Source: Mucilaginibacter paludis DSM 18603 (GTDB taxonomy: Bacteria > Bacteroidota > Bacteroidia > Sphingobacteriales > Sphingobacteriaceae). Taken from it: 64,000 nucleotides of DNA. The notes under the pieces were generated by a model that searched no databases, had not been told where the DNA came from, and saw only the letters and a program-made list of their open reading frames with translations. Below, one piece after another: positions 36,731 through 45,904 of the stretch. A program made the translations under genes and the position numbers. Each line of letters starts with the position of its first letter. Position 1 is the first letter of the stretch. The stretch covers positions 1,798,001 to 1,862,000 of the forward strand of contig NZ_CM001403.1 of assembly GCF_000166195.2 (NCBI RefSeq), in the 5' to 3' direction.

Positions 36731-37255
36731 ATGACGACGATTGAAAAAGCCACATTGTTGGATGTAAACGAGATAAATATTTTGGTTAACAAAGCATACC
36801 GTGGCGAATCGTCAAAAAAGGGATGGACAACCGAAGCAGACCTGTTAGATGGTTTACGAATAGATGAAGATACTTTAGCAGCGTATATAAACGACGAAGA
36901 TGCTGCTGTTTTAAAACACAGCAATGGTGAACGTATAACGGGTTGTATTTACTTAAAGGTGAATAAAAACAAACTTTATATTTGTATGCTTACCGTTGAG
37001 CCAGAGCTTCAAAACACAGGGATTGGTAACATATTGTTGAAAGAGGCCGATAAATATGCCGACAAAGTAAAATGTGATACCCTTTGGATGACGGTAATAT
37101 CTGCCCGGAAAGAACTTATTGAATACTATGAGCGCAAAGGGTTTAAACTAACCGGAGAAATTAGGCCATTCCCGGAAAACCCGACGTTTGGAATAAAAAA
37201 GAAGCCTATTGAGTTAATCGTAATGGAAAAACACAAGGAACTAACAGGCCAATAA
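36731..37255 (+). CDS. GNAT-family N-acetyltransferase
   Basis: A 174-residue enzyme from the ATG start MTTIEKATLLDVNEINILVN. The acetyl-CoA site is MLTVEPELQNTGIGNILLKE (Q-N-T-G-I-G, motif A), followed by IEYYERKGFKLTGE (motif B). A TTG seven codons upstream is possible but less likely. Substrate unknown; single gene divergent from the broken transporter. Confidence 0.9.
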   Translation: MTTIEKATLLDVNEINILVNKAYRGESSKKGWTTEADLLDGLRIDEDTLAAYINDEDAAVLKHSNGERITGCIYLKVNKNKLYICMLTVEPELQNTGIGNILLKEADKYADKVKCDTLWMTVISARKELIEYYERKGFKLTGEIRPFPENPTFGIKKKPIELIVMEKHKELTGQ

Positions 37256-37362
37256 TACAACATCATATAATTAATAACTAACTTAGGTGCAGCGGAATAA
37301 AACAACATGCCCATTTTTTTGTAAGATATTAACAACATTAAATAAAAATATTAGATAGATCA

Positions 37363-38166
37363 ATGTCCGCCCCAAACAGTACCGCAATAGCAAAAACAGG
37401 ATTTTCATTTAAAAGGTGGTTAACAGGCATTTTTATTGATCTGTACAATGTTTATAAATTTGTGCTCCGCTTTTTTAAGGAGGTATTTTTTCCGCCTTAC
37501 GAGTTTAAAGAGATATTAAAGCAATGCTATGATGTTGGGGTTAAATCACTGTTGCTCATATCGGTAACGGGGTTTATTGTGGGTGTAATTTTCACTAAGC
37601 AGTCCAGGCCTTCCCTATCCGAGTTCGGCGCAACTTCATGGCTTCCTTCGCTGGTATCTATCGCTATTTTACGGGCGCTGGCTTCGTTGGTAACAGCACT
37701 TATAGCTGCGGGTAAAGTAGGGTCGAGCATTGGTGCCGAGCTGGGATCTATGCGGGTTACCGAACAAATTGATGCCATGGAAGTATCCGGAACCAAGCCT
37801 TTTAAATACTTGGTTTGTACGCGCGTATTAGCCACCACCATTACTATCCCTTTGTTGGCCAGTTATACTGCTTTTATCGCCTTGTTGGGTGGGTATTTAA
37901 ATGTGAGTCAAAATGAAGGTACCAGCTATACTACCTTTATGGAGCAGGTGTTTGAGCCCTTAACATTTATTGATTTTTGGTCTACCCTGGCTAAATCAAT
38001 CATGTTTGGTTTCACCATAGGTATTGTAGGCTGCTACCAGGGCTATAACTCATCCCGCGGAACAGAGGGAGTAGGTAAAGCTGCTAATGCCGCAGTAGTA
38101 ACCGCCATGTTCCTGGTGTTTATCGAAGAAGTAATTATTGTTCAAATTTTCGGTTGGTTTCGTTAA
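37363..38166 (+). CDS. MlaE-like ABC transporter permease
   Basis: A 267-residue permease with five to six membrane helices. The family core is visible: TALIAAGKVGSSIGAELGSM and RVTEQIDAMEVSGTKPFKYL, the conserved MlaE/YrbE cytoplasmic loop region. With the next two genes (ATPase, MCE protein) it forms a complete MCE transport system that moves phospholipids between membranes, keeping outer-membrane asymmetry in other bacteria. Gene order E-F-D is standard. Confidence 0.93.
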   Translation: MSAPNSTAIAKTGFSFKRWLTGIFIDLYNVYKFVLRFFKEVFFPPYEFKEILKQCYDVGVKSLLLISVTGFIVGVIFTKQSRPSLSEFGATSWLPSLVSIAILRALASLVTALIAAGKVGSSIGAELGSMRVTEQIDAMEVSGTKPFKYLVCTRVLATTITIPLLASYTAFIALLGGYLNVSQNEGTSYTTFMEQVFEPLTFIDFWSTLAKSIMFGFTIGIVGCYQGYNSSRGTEGVGKAANAAVVTAMFLVFIEEVIIVQIFGWFR

Positions 38167-38173
38167 TAAAATT

Positions 38174-38947
38174 ATGGAAAAAGCGAAAGCAGCTATAGAC
38201 CGTAAAAACGCGGTTATCAGTATCAGGGGATTAAAAAAATCATTTGAAGCCAATGAGGTGCTGCGGGGGATTGACCTTGACCTCTATCAGGGAGAAAATT
38301 TGGTAGTACTTGGCCGTTCGGGCACAGGCAAATCCGTTTTAATCAAAATTATTTCGGGCTTGCTAAAACCTGACGAAGGCGAAGTAAAAGTGTTTGGACA
38401 GGAACTGACGCATATTACTGAGAAAGAGCTACAGGAATTAAGGATCAGGATAGGATTTTCATTCCAGAACAGTGCCTTATATGATAGCATGACGGTGCGT
38501 AAAAACCTGGAATTCCCTTTGGTAAGAAACAGAAAAAAACTATCCCGCAAGGAAATTGATACCGCCATTGAAACTACGCTTGATGCCGTAGGGTTGTTAA
38601 AAGCCATCAACCAAATGCCATCAGAACTTTCAGGCGGGCAGCGTAAGCGGATAGGCATAGCGCGTACCTTGATACTGAACCCAGAAATTATGTTGTATGA
38701 TGAGCCTACTGCAGGTCTTGATCCGCTTACCTGTATCGAAATCAATAACCTGATTAACGAGGTACAGGAGAGATATCATACATCTTCTATCATTATTACA
38801 CATGATTTAACCTGTGCTAAAATGACGGGCGACCGGGTTGCCATGCTACTTGACGGAAAGTTTGAGCGCGAAGGCAGCTTTGATGAAGTTTTTAATACTG
38901 ACGACGAGAGGGTAAAACCCTTTTTTGACTATAATTTTATTAAATAA
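38174..38947 (+). CDS. MlaF-like ABC transporter ATPase
   Basis: A 257-residue ATPase from the ATG at 38174 (an alternative start 12 codons upstream lies inside the permease end). Walker A is GRSGTGKSVL, the signature is LSGGQRKRIGIA, Walker B is IMLYDEPTAGLD, and the switch His is in IITHDL. Sequence style (SFQNSALYDSMTV after the Q-loop) is characteristic of MlaF/Ttg2A rather than of other ABC importers. It powers the adjacent permease. Confidence 0.93.
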   Translation: MEKAKAAIDRKNAVISIRGLKKSFEANEVLRGIDLDLYQGENLVVLGRSGTGKSVLIKIISGLLKPDEGEVKVFGQELTHITEKELQELRIRIGFSFQNSALYDSMTVRKNLEFPLVRNRKKLSRKEIDTAIETTLDAVGLLKAINQMPSELSGGQRKRIGIARTLILNPEIMLYDEPTAGLDPLTCIEINNLINEVQERYHTSSIIITHDLTCAKMTGDRVAMLLDGKFEREGSFDEVFNTDDERVKPFFDYNFIK

Positions 38948-38949
38948 AC

Positions 38950-39930
38950 ATGGAAAAAGAAGAAAACAAACGGGCCATCATAGTAGGGGTATTTGTATTC
39001 CTGGGTCTGCTCATCTTTGTATTAGCGATATTTACACTGGGCGGCCAGCAAAAAACCTTTGTGAAAAACATCCACCTTAGTGCTGTATTTAACGATGTAG
39101 CGGGACTAAAAAAGGGAAATAACGTTTGGTTTTCGGGCGTTAAGGTAGGCACTATCAGCAGTATCCGTTTTACGGGACTATCACAGGTTGATGTAAAAAT
39201 GGATATCGACCAAAGTGTACAAAGCTTTATCCACCGCAACGCCGGTGTGCGGATAAGCTCGGACGGATTGATAGGCAACAAAATTATCGTAATTGATGGC
39301 GGGAGCCCGAATGCGCCTATGGTAGAAGACGGCAATATGTTACAAGCCGAAAATATGCTGAGCACAGACGATATCATGAAAACGTTGCAAAAAAACAACG
39401 AGAACCTATTAGCTATCACCACCGATTTTAAAAAACTGAGCAGCCAGATAGTTCAGGGTAAAGGTTTGGTAGGATCGTTAATGACCGATACGGCGCTGTC
39501 GATGAAATTCAGACAGATTGTAACCAATTTACAAACCACAACCGAAAACACAGCTAAAATGGCTAACGGTTTAAACCATTTTTCGGATAAATTAAATACC
39601 AAGGGCGGGCTGGTAGATAACCTGGCAACCGACACTACGGTTTTTAATCATTTAAAAGCATCTGTAGCTCAATTACAAAAAGCCACTGCTAACGCCAGCG
39701 CCATCACCGAAAACCTTACACGGGCAAGCAATAAATTAAATACTACCGATAACGTTTTGGGTGTTTTATTGAACGATCCTAAACAAGCAGAACAGATGAA
39801 AAGCACGTTGAATTATCTGAACGAAAGTTCTATTAAATTAAACGATGACCTGGAAGCTGCTCAACACAATTTTTTATTAAAAGGTTTTTTTAAGAACAGG
39901 GCAAAAGAACAAGCCAAGCAGAATAAATAA
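38950..39930 (+). CDS. MlaD-like MCE-family lipid-binding protein
   Basis: A 326-residue protein with one N-terminal anchor (about 8-30) and an MCE domain (about 38-118; SAVFNDVAGLKKGNNVWFSG and ISSDGLIGNKIIVI). The rest is a long helical tail rich in Asn, Thr and Lys (about 130-310), as in MCE proteins whose helices form a hydrophobic channel. It lies 2 bases after the ATPase gene. Substrate-binding subunit of the lipid transporter. Confidence 0.93.
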   Translation: MEKEENKRAIIVGVFVFLGLLIFVLAIFTLGGQQKTFVKNIHLSAVFNDVAGLKKGNNVWFSGVKVGTISSIRFTGLSQVDVKMDIDQSVQSFIHRNAGVRISSDGLIGNKIIVIDGGSPNAPMVEDGNMLQAENMLSTDDIMKTLQKNNENLLAITTDFKKLSSQIVQGKGLVGSLMTDTALSMKFRQIVTNLQTTTENTAKMANGLNHFSDKLNTKGGLVDNLATDTTVFNHLKASVAQLQKATANASAITENLTRASNKLNTTDNVLGVLLNDPKQAEQMKSTLNYLNESSIKLNDDLEAAQHNFLLKGFFKNRAKEQAKQNK

Positions 39931-39965
39931 AAAGAGGCAGGAAACCAAAAAAAACCAATCTGTAC

Positions 39966-41285
39966 CTACAGCTGTACCGGAAAAAACAAATTAAAAGCGC
40001 TTCCCTTACCCAGTTCGGAGTTAACCTCTATCCTGATGTTGTGGAAATCGGCAATGGATTTTACGATGGGTAAACCAAGGCCAAAACTTTCTTGCTGCAG
40101 GGATTGCTTAAACTTTTTAAACCTGTTAAATATATAGGGCAATTGCTCTGCCGATATACCGATGCCGGTATCGATGATTTGAATAACCAGTGAGCCATCT
40201 TGTAAAAAGCCCCTGATCTCTATCGTACCCGACTGCTTATTATATTTAATAGCGTTATTGATGAGGTTGAAAAACAGATTGAATAACAGAAATTTATTGA
40301 CGTTGCTCAAGGCAATTTCTCCAGGAATTTCAATATCAAGTGTGATGTCTTTCTCTTCGAGCCGGATGGAAATCTCATCGTAAATCTCTTGTAAAAGCTC
40401 TCCGATAAGAACGGTATCATCCTTAATAAATTGCTCATTTTCAATTTGCGAAATGAGGAGCAGTGTTTTAGTGATGCTTTTTAGCCGGTTAAGTATTTTC
40501 TGCATTTCCAGCAGCCGTACTTTTACCTCATCAACAATATCCTCACGGCTAAACATGTTCTCAATTTTAGATTGTAAAATTGAAATCGGCGTCATCAATT
40601 CGTGCGAAGCATTTGAGATAAATTCACGTTCTTTTTGAAAAGTACTTTCGATGGTTTCAATCATCTGGTGAATGCTTTTGTCCAGGTACTGAAAATCTGA
40701 TGTACTGGTTTTCACCTCCTGGTATGAGCCGAAATTAGGGAATTTATGGGCGATGAGTTTGGTTTTGATAATCCTGTCTAACGGCCCTAATATGTAGTTA
40801 GAGAAAAAGAAATCGGCCAGTATGGTAAGCAATATCATGCCGAGCAATACCTGTAAGGCAATACTTTGCAGCGGGCCGCTGGTTTCGTCAAGCGTATTTA
40901 CGCTTTTACCAATCTCAAGCAGGTAATTTTGAGCCCCTACTTTAAAAGTGTGACTTAAAATGCGATATTCAATGGTATCCCGTTCAACTTTGCGTTTTTC
41001 ATTCTTTATCGTGTCCAGAAAGTAGTTGGCGTCGGCCTCGTCTAAACTAATGTATTCTTCCTTTAGCGGCAGGTACATGCCGTAGCTCTCGCCATTTTGA
41101 ATGTACGCCCCAATTCCCTGCTCTTTAACAATCTGTAATAATTTATTTTCCTGTTTACGCAGGCGCTCGTCGGTGTAACTGTGATTGATATTTTTAATCA
41201 GCATGGGCAGCAAAAGCACAAACAGCAACACTATTACCAATTTAGAAATGGTATTAAACAGCGTAAGTTTGGTTTGCAGCTTCAA
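39966..41285 (-). CDS. Sensor histidine kinase (OmpR-partner type)
   Basis: A membrane kinase of about 439 residues with TM1 (SKLVIVLLFVLLLPMLI) and TM2 (ALQVLLGMILLTILADFFF), a periplasmic sensor between them, a HAMP-like stretch, the H-box FISNASHELMTPIS, an N-box (LFFNLINNAIKYNKQ), DTGIGISAEQLPYIF and GLGLPIVKSI. The frame is open to a GTG at 41324, overlapping the regulator; the TTG at 41285 (reading MKLQTKLTLFNTISK) gives the more usual N-terminus and no overlap. Cognate to the adjacent regulator; signal unknown. Confidence 0.92.
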   Translation of the reverse strand: MKLQTKLTLFNTISKLVIVLLFVLLLPMLIKNINHSYTDERLRKQENKLLQIVKEQGIGAYIQNGESYGMYLPLKEEYISLDEADANYFLDTIKNEKRKVERDTIEYRILSHTFKVGAQNYLLEIGKSVNTLDETSGPLQSIALQVLLGMILLTILADFFFSNYILGPLDRIIKTKLIAHKFPNFGSYQEVKTSTSDFQYLDKSIHQMIETIESTFQKEREFISNASHELMTPISILQSKIENMFSREDIVDEVKVRLLEMQKILNRLKSITKTLLLISQIENEQFIKDDTVLIGELLQEIYDEISIRLEEKDITLDIEIPGEIALSNVNKFLLFNLFFNLINNAIKYNKQSGTIEIRGFLQDGSLVIQIIDTGIGISAEQLPYIFNRFKKFKQSLQQESFGLGLPIVKSIADFHNIRIEVNSELGKGSAFNLFFPVQL

Positions 41286-41295
41286 TAGTAAAATG

Positions 41296-41973
41296 CTAAA
41301 CTTTAATTTTATAGCCCAAACCACGCACGGTTTCCAACCAATCGGGCTGTGCGTAGGCGCTTAGCTTTTTTCGGATATTTTTGATGTGCACATCAATATA
41401 ATTCGAATCGTAATCATCATTTACCACACTTCCCCAAATATGCTCGCTCAATTGCGGCCGTGTTAAAGTACGATTTTTGTGCAGAATCAGGTAGGCTATA
41501 AGGTCATACTCCTTTTTGGTAATGGAGGTAACCATATTGCCATTATGGCTAATGCTTCTATCGTTCATATCAATTAAAAATTCGCCCAAAGTTAGTGTGG
41601 TATGTTTAAGGCCAAATTTTCGGCGGGTAATAGCCTGCATTCGGCTTTGCAGTTCAAGCATAGAGAACGGTTTGGGCAAATAATCATCAGCACCCAAATC
41701 AAGGCCTTTTATCCGGTCATATACCTCAGCGCGGGCCGTTAATATTAAACAGGCAGCCTCCGCATTGTAGGTTTTGGCCTCCTTTAGTAAGTCAAGCCCA
41801 TCATAATCCGGAAGGCCGAGATCTATCAATATAAAATCGTACAGATTAATTGCTATTTTCTCGGAGGCCGACTTGCCGTCGTAGCAAATTTCGCATACGT
41901 AATTACAATTAACCAGAAATATTTCCAGCTCGCGGGCAAGTGATTTTTCGTCTTCAACAATCAATACATTCAT
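41296..41973 (-). CDS. OmpR-family response regulator
   Basis: A 225-residue regulator: receiver domain (about 1-115; VEDEKSL, phospho-Asp in ILIDLGLPDYDG, LILTARAE, KPF) and winged-helix output domain (about 125-225; LTKKEYDLIAYL-like SITKKEYDLIAYLI, YIDVHIKNIRKKL, VRGLGYKI). It pairs with the kinase gene just downstream. The barrel-like protein gene 7 bases upstream is on the same strand, so the regulator is probably co-transcribed with it. Confidence 0.95.
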   Translation of the reverse strand: MNVLIVEDEKSLARELEIFLVNCNYVCEICYDGKSASEKIAINLYDFILIDLGLPDYDGLDLLKEAKTYNAEAACLILTARAEVYDRIKGLDLGADDYLPKPFSMLELQSRMQAITRRKFGLKHTTLTLGEFLIDMNDRSISHNGNMVTSITKKEYDLIAYLILHKNRTLTRPQLSEHIWGSVVNDDYDSNYIDVHIKNIRKKLSAYAQPDWLETVRGLGYKIKV

Positions 41974-41980
41974 AAACTAA

Positions 41981-42883
41981 TCAATAAAAAACGTAATAGA
42001 AGGTTAAATTAAAAAACGATTGATTTTTTGTAGCTAATAAACCCTGCACGTTTACCGGTATGGAGTATTTGTACGAAGCCTCAATTGTATAATGGGGTCT
42101 GTTATAAGCCAACGGTATTTTAATATTATAGTTTAAAACATTGAAGTTCCGGTTTGCTTTACGGTAATCGTCCTCGTTAGGTGGTGGTGGCGGCGTGGGG
42201 GAATTGTTATGTGAGGGATCTATGTCTTTAAAGAAATCATGGTCACTGGAAAAACGCTGTACAAAGTTTTGAGTACCCAAAATCACATTAAATGCAGGTG
42301 TAAATGTCAAATAATCTTTATCATCAAAAACACTAAAGTTGCTTTCAAAATAATGCGAGTGACTGATGGTGACAAAAAAATCGTTGGTTTTACCAAAAAG
42401 ATAATCAAAGGTTACGCCCGACTTTAAGATTTTCCAATCAAAGGTGGTTTTTAAATTAAAATCATTTGAAGATGCCGATTTGATAATCTGCGCCTGGTTA
42501 TTAAAAATAAAGCGCGTGTAACTAAACGTGCCTTTAATGCTTTTTGAAAGTTTATAAGAGTAACCAACCCCCAGGTCAAACTCGTCAATAGTAGGCATCG
42601 AGCCTAATACCTTCCAGGCTGAACCATAAACAAAAACGCCCGATTTGGTATTGAAAATAACGTCGGTAGTTATAAACGGATATTTAATTTTATTGGTACG
42701 GCCAAAAAAGCTGGCATCGCTACCATATGTTATCCCAGCCGAAACTGATTGCTTTTTTACAGCAATCGTATCAGAATCTGCCTTAAAAGCAAGCACGTCC
42801 ATTTTAAAGCAACGAGCATATCCGGTAAACGTGGTTACAGAAGTTAACGTTATCAAAAAAAGCAAAATGATAATATATCTCAT
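41981..42883 (-). CDS. Outer-membrane beta-barrel-like hypothetical protein
   Basis: A 300-residue exported protein (signal peptide MRYIIILLFLITLTSVTTFT, cut near residue 22). The mature part alternates aromatic and polar residues in many short strands (LGVGYSYKLSKSIKGTFSYT, FNLTFYYVFY), and ends with the aromatic residue typical for barrels. A Pro-rich stretch, SPTPPPPPNEDD, sits in a probable loop. It may be a target or sensor partner of the two-component system that follows it. No specific family recognised. Confidence 0.75.
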   Translation of the reverse strand: MRYIIILLFLITLTSVTTFTGYARCFKMDVLAFKADSDTIAVKKQSVSAGITYGSDASFFGRTNKIKYPFITTDVIFNTKSGVFVYGSAWKVLGSMPTIDEFDLGVGYSYKLSKSIKGTFSYTRFIFNNQAQIIKSASSNDFNLKTTFDWKILKSGVTFDYLFGKTNDFFVTISHSHYFESNFSVFDDKDYLTFTPAFNVILGTQNFVQRFSSDHDFFKDIDPSHNNSPTPPPPPNEDDYRKANRNFNVLNYNIKIPLAYNRPHYTIEASYKYSIPVNVQGLLATKNQSFFNLTFYYVFY

Positions 42884-42904
42884 CGGGTTATGTTATTCAG
42901 TTAT

Positions 42905-42912
42905 CAAACTTA
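42905..42912 (-). promoter_or_regulatory. -7 promoter box for the barrel-protein operon
   Basis: The minus strand reads TAAGTTTG, a full match to TAnnTTTG, 21 bases before the ATG at 42883 and just after the preceding gene's stop. No -33 check was decisive. Confidence 0.4.
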
Positions 42913-42913
42913 C

Positions 42914-43273
42914 TTAATTATTGTTTCTTCTTGGTATCTCAGGCGGACGCTCCAAACCTTCCGGCCGTCGCTGCCGTCTGACTTTGATTTTAATCTTATT
43001 GCCGAGTGTATCCGTTGGTGCCACAGTTCCCAGCTTTTCAGGCTTCGACTGTCTTTTGGCCTTTGCTATTTCTTTAATTTTCTTTTTGTCGTCTGCCTCC
43101 TGGTTGGGCTTTTTGGTCTTTGTCGTATCTACAGCATCATCAATCAGGTCTGCGGATATGTTAAAGCTTGTAATTTTTACAGGGAATGATGACAGTTTGT
43201 TGATGCCTTTTGCAAACGACAAACCACTGCTGGATATCATTACAAAAAACACATACACTAACCGTTTCATCAT
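42914..43273 (-). CDS. Small secreted hypothetical protein
   Basis: A 119-residue protein with a signal peptide (MMKRLVYVFFVMISSSGLSF, cut near AKG). The mature part is highly charged: Lys/Gln/Asp in the middle and a basic, Arg/Pro-rich end (KVRRQRRPEGLERPPEIPRR). No fold is evident and no family recognised. It lies 30 bases upstream of the barrel gene on the same strand. Confidence 0.6.
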   Translation of the reverse strand: MMKRLVYVFFVMISSSGLSFAKGINKLSSFPVKITSFNISADLIDDAVDTTKTKKPNQEADDKKKIKEIAKAKRQSKPEKLGTVAPTDTLGNKIKIKVRRQRRPEGLERPPEIPRRNNN

Positions 43274-43321
43274 AATAAAAGAGAAAGACTTTAAAATTAT
43301 TTAAATTAATTAATAAAAAAA

Positions 43322-43347
43322 TAGCACCTCAGGTTAGTGGAGTGCTA
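43322..43347 (-). terminator. Intrinsic terminator after apbE-like gene
   Basis: On the minus strand TAGCACTC pairs with GAGGTGCTA (one bulge), followed by TTTTTTATTAATT. This is the direction of the ApbE-like gene, whose stop lies 137 bases before, so that gene and the 119-residue gene are probably separate units. Confidence 0.55.
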
Positions 43348-43483
43348 AATTAACTATAAATGAGATATTACGGTAATTAAGCCCCCATGGCATCAAGTTA
43401 TTATCAAATTTTGCGGTTTTTCACTTTAGACTTTTACCCGGTAATGTGCTATAGAATGCGATTGGCGATAGGCTCTAAATTAC

Positions 43484-44443
43484 TCAACACATCATCATAT
43501 TTATACTTTTTGACGTGTAAACCTTTTTACGGTCGTTAACAATAACACACACCAACTGATTTAAGCGATTAAACAGATTCAGACTCAGCTTAACACCCAA
43601 CACCATAACCGGAGCTGCCATAGCAGCGGCAAGTTCGGCACTGGGGCTTAAAACACTTATGCTATTGATACGGCGCAGCGGGAGACCTGTTTTGGGGTTT
43701 ACCATGTGCACGTACTTTTTACCGTCAATAACCGAATAGTTTTTGTGATCTGCAGATGTCGAGATCGCCATATTGCTGATGTTCAGGTCAGAAAAAACAT
43801 CCAGCTTTTGACCGGGATTGGCAGCGGCTATCGTCCAGGGATTGTTATCAGGCTGCCTGCCCCATGTAATCAGGTCGCCAAATGCATTGACTATGCCGCT
43901 GCTAACACCCTGTATTTGCAATACGTATTTGGCTCTGTCGGTAGCGTATCCCTTGGCTATACTATTCAAGTCAATACGCATGCCTTTTTCTTTTAAAAAA
44001 ACAGTATGCTTTTTAATATCCAATATTACATTACGATAGTTAATTAAACGCACCGCCTGCTTAGCCGTTTCGGTATCAGGCAGGGTTTTCATGTTGATAT
44101 TTTTATCCCAGATGCTATGGTCAATTGAATTATAGGTGATATCAAACGCGCCTTGGGTAAGCTCGGATATTTTAAGAGAACGGTTCACCAGGTTAAATAA
44201 TTCCTGATCAACCTTAACGGGCTGTATACCCGCGTTCCGGTTAATTAAGCTGATCTGGCTGCCTTCGTCTGTTGATGATAACAAGGCCATCACCCTATTT
44301 ATCTCAGTAACTGCACCGGCAATTTTATCTTCGGCCCATTGTTCATCTTTAGCAACTACACTGATCTCAAAAAAATTGTCCAGCAGGCGCACCTGGCGCC
44401 TGTGAACACTTAAGAAAGGGGAAAGGGTATTTATGTTTAACAT
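43484..44443 (-). CDS. ApbE-like FAD:protein FMN transferase homologue, probably degenerate
   Basis: A 319-residue ApbE-family protein. Recognisable blocks are INRVMALLSSTDEGSQISLI, GAFDITYNS, MRIDLNSIAKGYATDRA and HMVNPKTGLPLRR. ApbE attaches FMN to Thr/Ser of redox proteins and needs Mg2+. The usual C-terminal block A-D-A-x-A-T, whose Asp and Thr bind the metal, reads LAAAMAAP (A273 and A277 in their places). There is also no signal peptide or lipobox, unlike most ApbE. So activity is doubtful, although the frame is intact and composition normal. Confidence 0.85.
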   Translation of the reverse strand: MLNINTLSPFLSVHRRQVRLLDNFFEISVVAKDEQWAEDKIAGAVTEINRVMALLSSTDEGSQISLINRNAGIQPVKVDQELFNLVNRSLKISELTQGAFDITYNSIDHSIWDKNINMKTLPDTETAKQAVRLINYRNVILDIKKHTVFLKEKGMRIDLNSIAKGYATDRAKYVLQIQGVSSGIVNAFGDLITWGRQPDNNPWTIAAANPGQKLDVFSDLNISNMAISTSADHKNYSVIDGKKYVHMVNPKTGLPLRRINSISVLSPSAELAAAMAAPVMVLGVKLSLNLFNRLNQLVCVIVNDRKKVYTSKSINMMMC

Positions 44444-44769
44444 TTTAAATTCTCAAGGTATCAAGGTTTATAATTTTCAGCTCGCATTTGAAGCAAACTT
44501 TACGAAAGTAGCGAGCCATTATGAAAATGAGATGAAGTGATACGCTTATCATAATGACAAACGCGGCTGTATCATAAGTCAGGATCAAAAACCGACTTTA
44601 GAGTTAAATTTTAATGGCCTTGGTTTTGCAAAAAGCTCAATTAAAAAGGGCAATTCTCAATTTAAGAATTGCCCTTTTTGATTAGTGATTAATTCTTTTC
44701 AGAATTTTATTTGGTAGCCATTGGCCAAAATTGACCTGCGATGTAGCCTCTTTTAACTAACGTATCAAA
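44444..44769. other. Intergenic region with terminator, no gene
   Basis: This 326-bp stretch holds the terminator of the PepSY-like gene and the presumed promoter of the ApbE-like gene. The spaced pair TGATAC/GTATCA (around 44538-44575) is the only other symmetry noticed. No ORF with protein-like content. Confidence 0.5.
44643..44679 (-). terminator. Strong intrinsic terminator after the PepSY-like gene
   Basis: AAAAAGGGCAATTCT and AGAATTGCCCTTTTT form a perfect 15-bp stem with a 7-base loop and T-runs on either strand. It lies 91 bases after the minus-strand PepSY-like gene. Confidence 0.85.
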
Positions 44770-45696
44770 TTATCTGATCACGATATTTTTAACAAATTTT
44801 CCTGTGGCATCAAATTCTACTGCGTGCCTTGTGCCGTTCACGTTTATAAATACATCATAAGCCAATACCGTAGTACCAGAACGTTCGGCGAAGGCTTTGT
44901 CGAACACATAACCCGGAAATGTTGCGGTTAAATAGGTGGTAATAGCCGGAAGCAAGGCACTCTGAGCAACGGCAACATGGTTGTTAGGGTGCGGATAGAT
45001 TTGTATGCGCTTAATTAAAGTGCCACTCGCGGTGAGCGCTGTTGCGAATAACCCTTTATTGGCACTGATAACTACGTAGCTCCCATCCAGATTAACAGCA
45101 GCATGTAGCAGCGTATCTGTTGGATAATTGGTGGTAAAATAAGCCTTAACAGCTGAAGGAAGAGCGGAGATTGCAACAGTGTCCAGATGCTTGCCATCAC
45201 GATCACCAAAACGGCCTCCTTCGTGCCATCCCTGCCCACCAAGGTCACGGCCTTCGCATTGCTCATATACCAAAACAAAGTTGCCGCTGGCATCAAATTT
45301 TAAGCCAACAGGTTTGCCGTTAAACAATATCACCACGGCGTAACTATCTGTTACCCCGGCAGAGGTGCTGATTTTGAATGCTTTTAAAAAAGTGTATCCC
45401 GAATAGTTGGCTGTTAAGTAAGTACCAATTGCCGCAGGTAAACTGGCAAAAGTTACCGAATCCTTAGTTAAGCCTGTAGTGTAGGCGTGAACAATATAAA
45501 TCGCATCGGTAGCCACGGTTCCGGTAGAAGCGGTAGATGCAGCAACCAGGATAGCCCCATTTGCAACAACAAGTTGACTTGTGCTTGTGGTTTTATCAGT
45601 ACTGCTTGCCACGCCTGATTTTTGGCAGGATGAAAATGCAGTTAAAGCCAAAAGCCCAGCTAACAATAAACAATTGAGTTTTGTAAGTTTTTTCAT
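44770..45696 (-). CDS. Lipoprotein with three PepSY-like repeats
   Basis: A 308-residue lipoprotein (lipobox TAFSSC, Cys at about residue 25). After a Ser/Thr-rich linker come three similar units of about 85 residues, each with the pattern SLPAAIGTYLTANYSGYTFL, then a strand pair ending in K-FDASGNF. This is the PepSY-like (DUF2874/BLIP-like) periplasmic fold of Bacteroidota. Function is unknown; such genes often sit near two-component systems and ApbE genes, as here. Strong terminator downstream. Confidence 0.85.
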   Translation of the reverse strand: MKKLTKLNCLLLAGLLALTAFSSCQKSGVASSTDKTTSTSQLVVANGAILVAASTASTGTVATDAIYIVHAYTTGLTKDSVTFASLPAAIGTYLTANYSGYTFLKAFKISTSAGVTDSYAVVILFNGKPVGLKFDASGNFVLVYEQCEGRDLGGQGWHEGGRFGDRDGKHLDTVAISALPSAVKAYFTTNYPTDTLLHAAVNLDGSYVVISANKGLFATALTASGTLIKRIQIYPHPNNHVAVAQSALLPAITTYLTATFPGYVFDKAFAERSGTTVLAYDVFINVNGTRHAVEFDATGKFVKNIVIR

Positions 45697-45904
45697 GATG
45701 TTTAAGAATTTAATTGACAGTTAATCAGGTTAAAAAGGTTTATAATTACAATATAAAATTAAGCTCGAAAGATGAAATCAAAATGAAATTTGAGATGAAA
45801 ATAATTACTGTCGGCAAATTCCCCTGTAGTAGGATTTCGGTTTATAATGTTACTTTTAAAAAAATTTGATTAAAAGCTTAAATGGCTGCCACCAACGCAA
45901 TACT

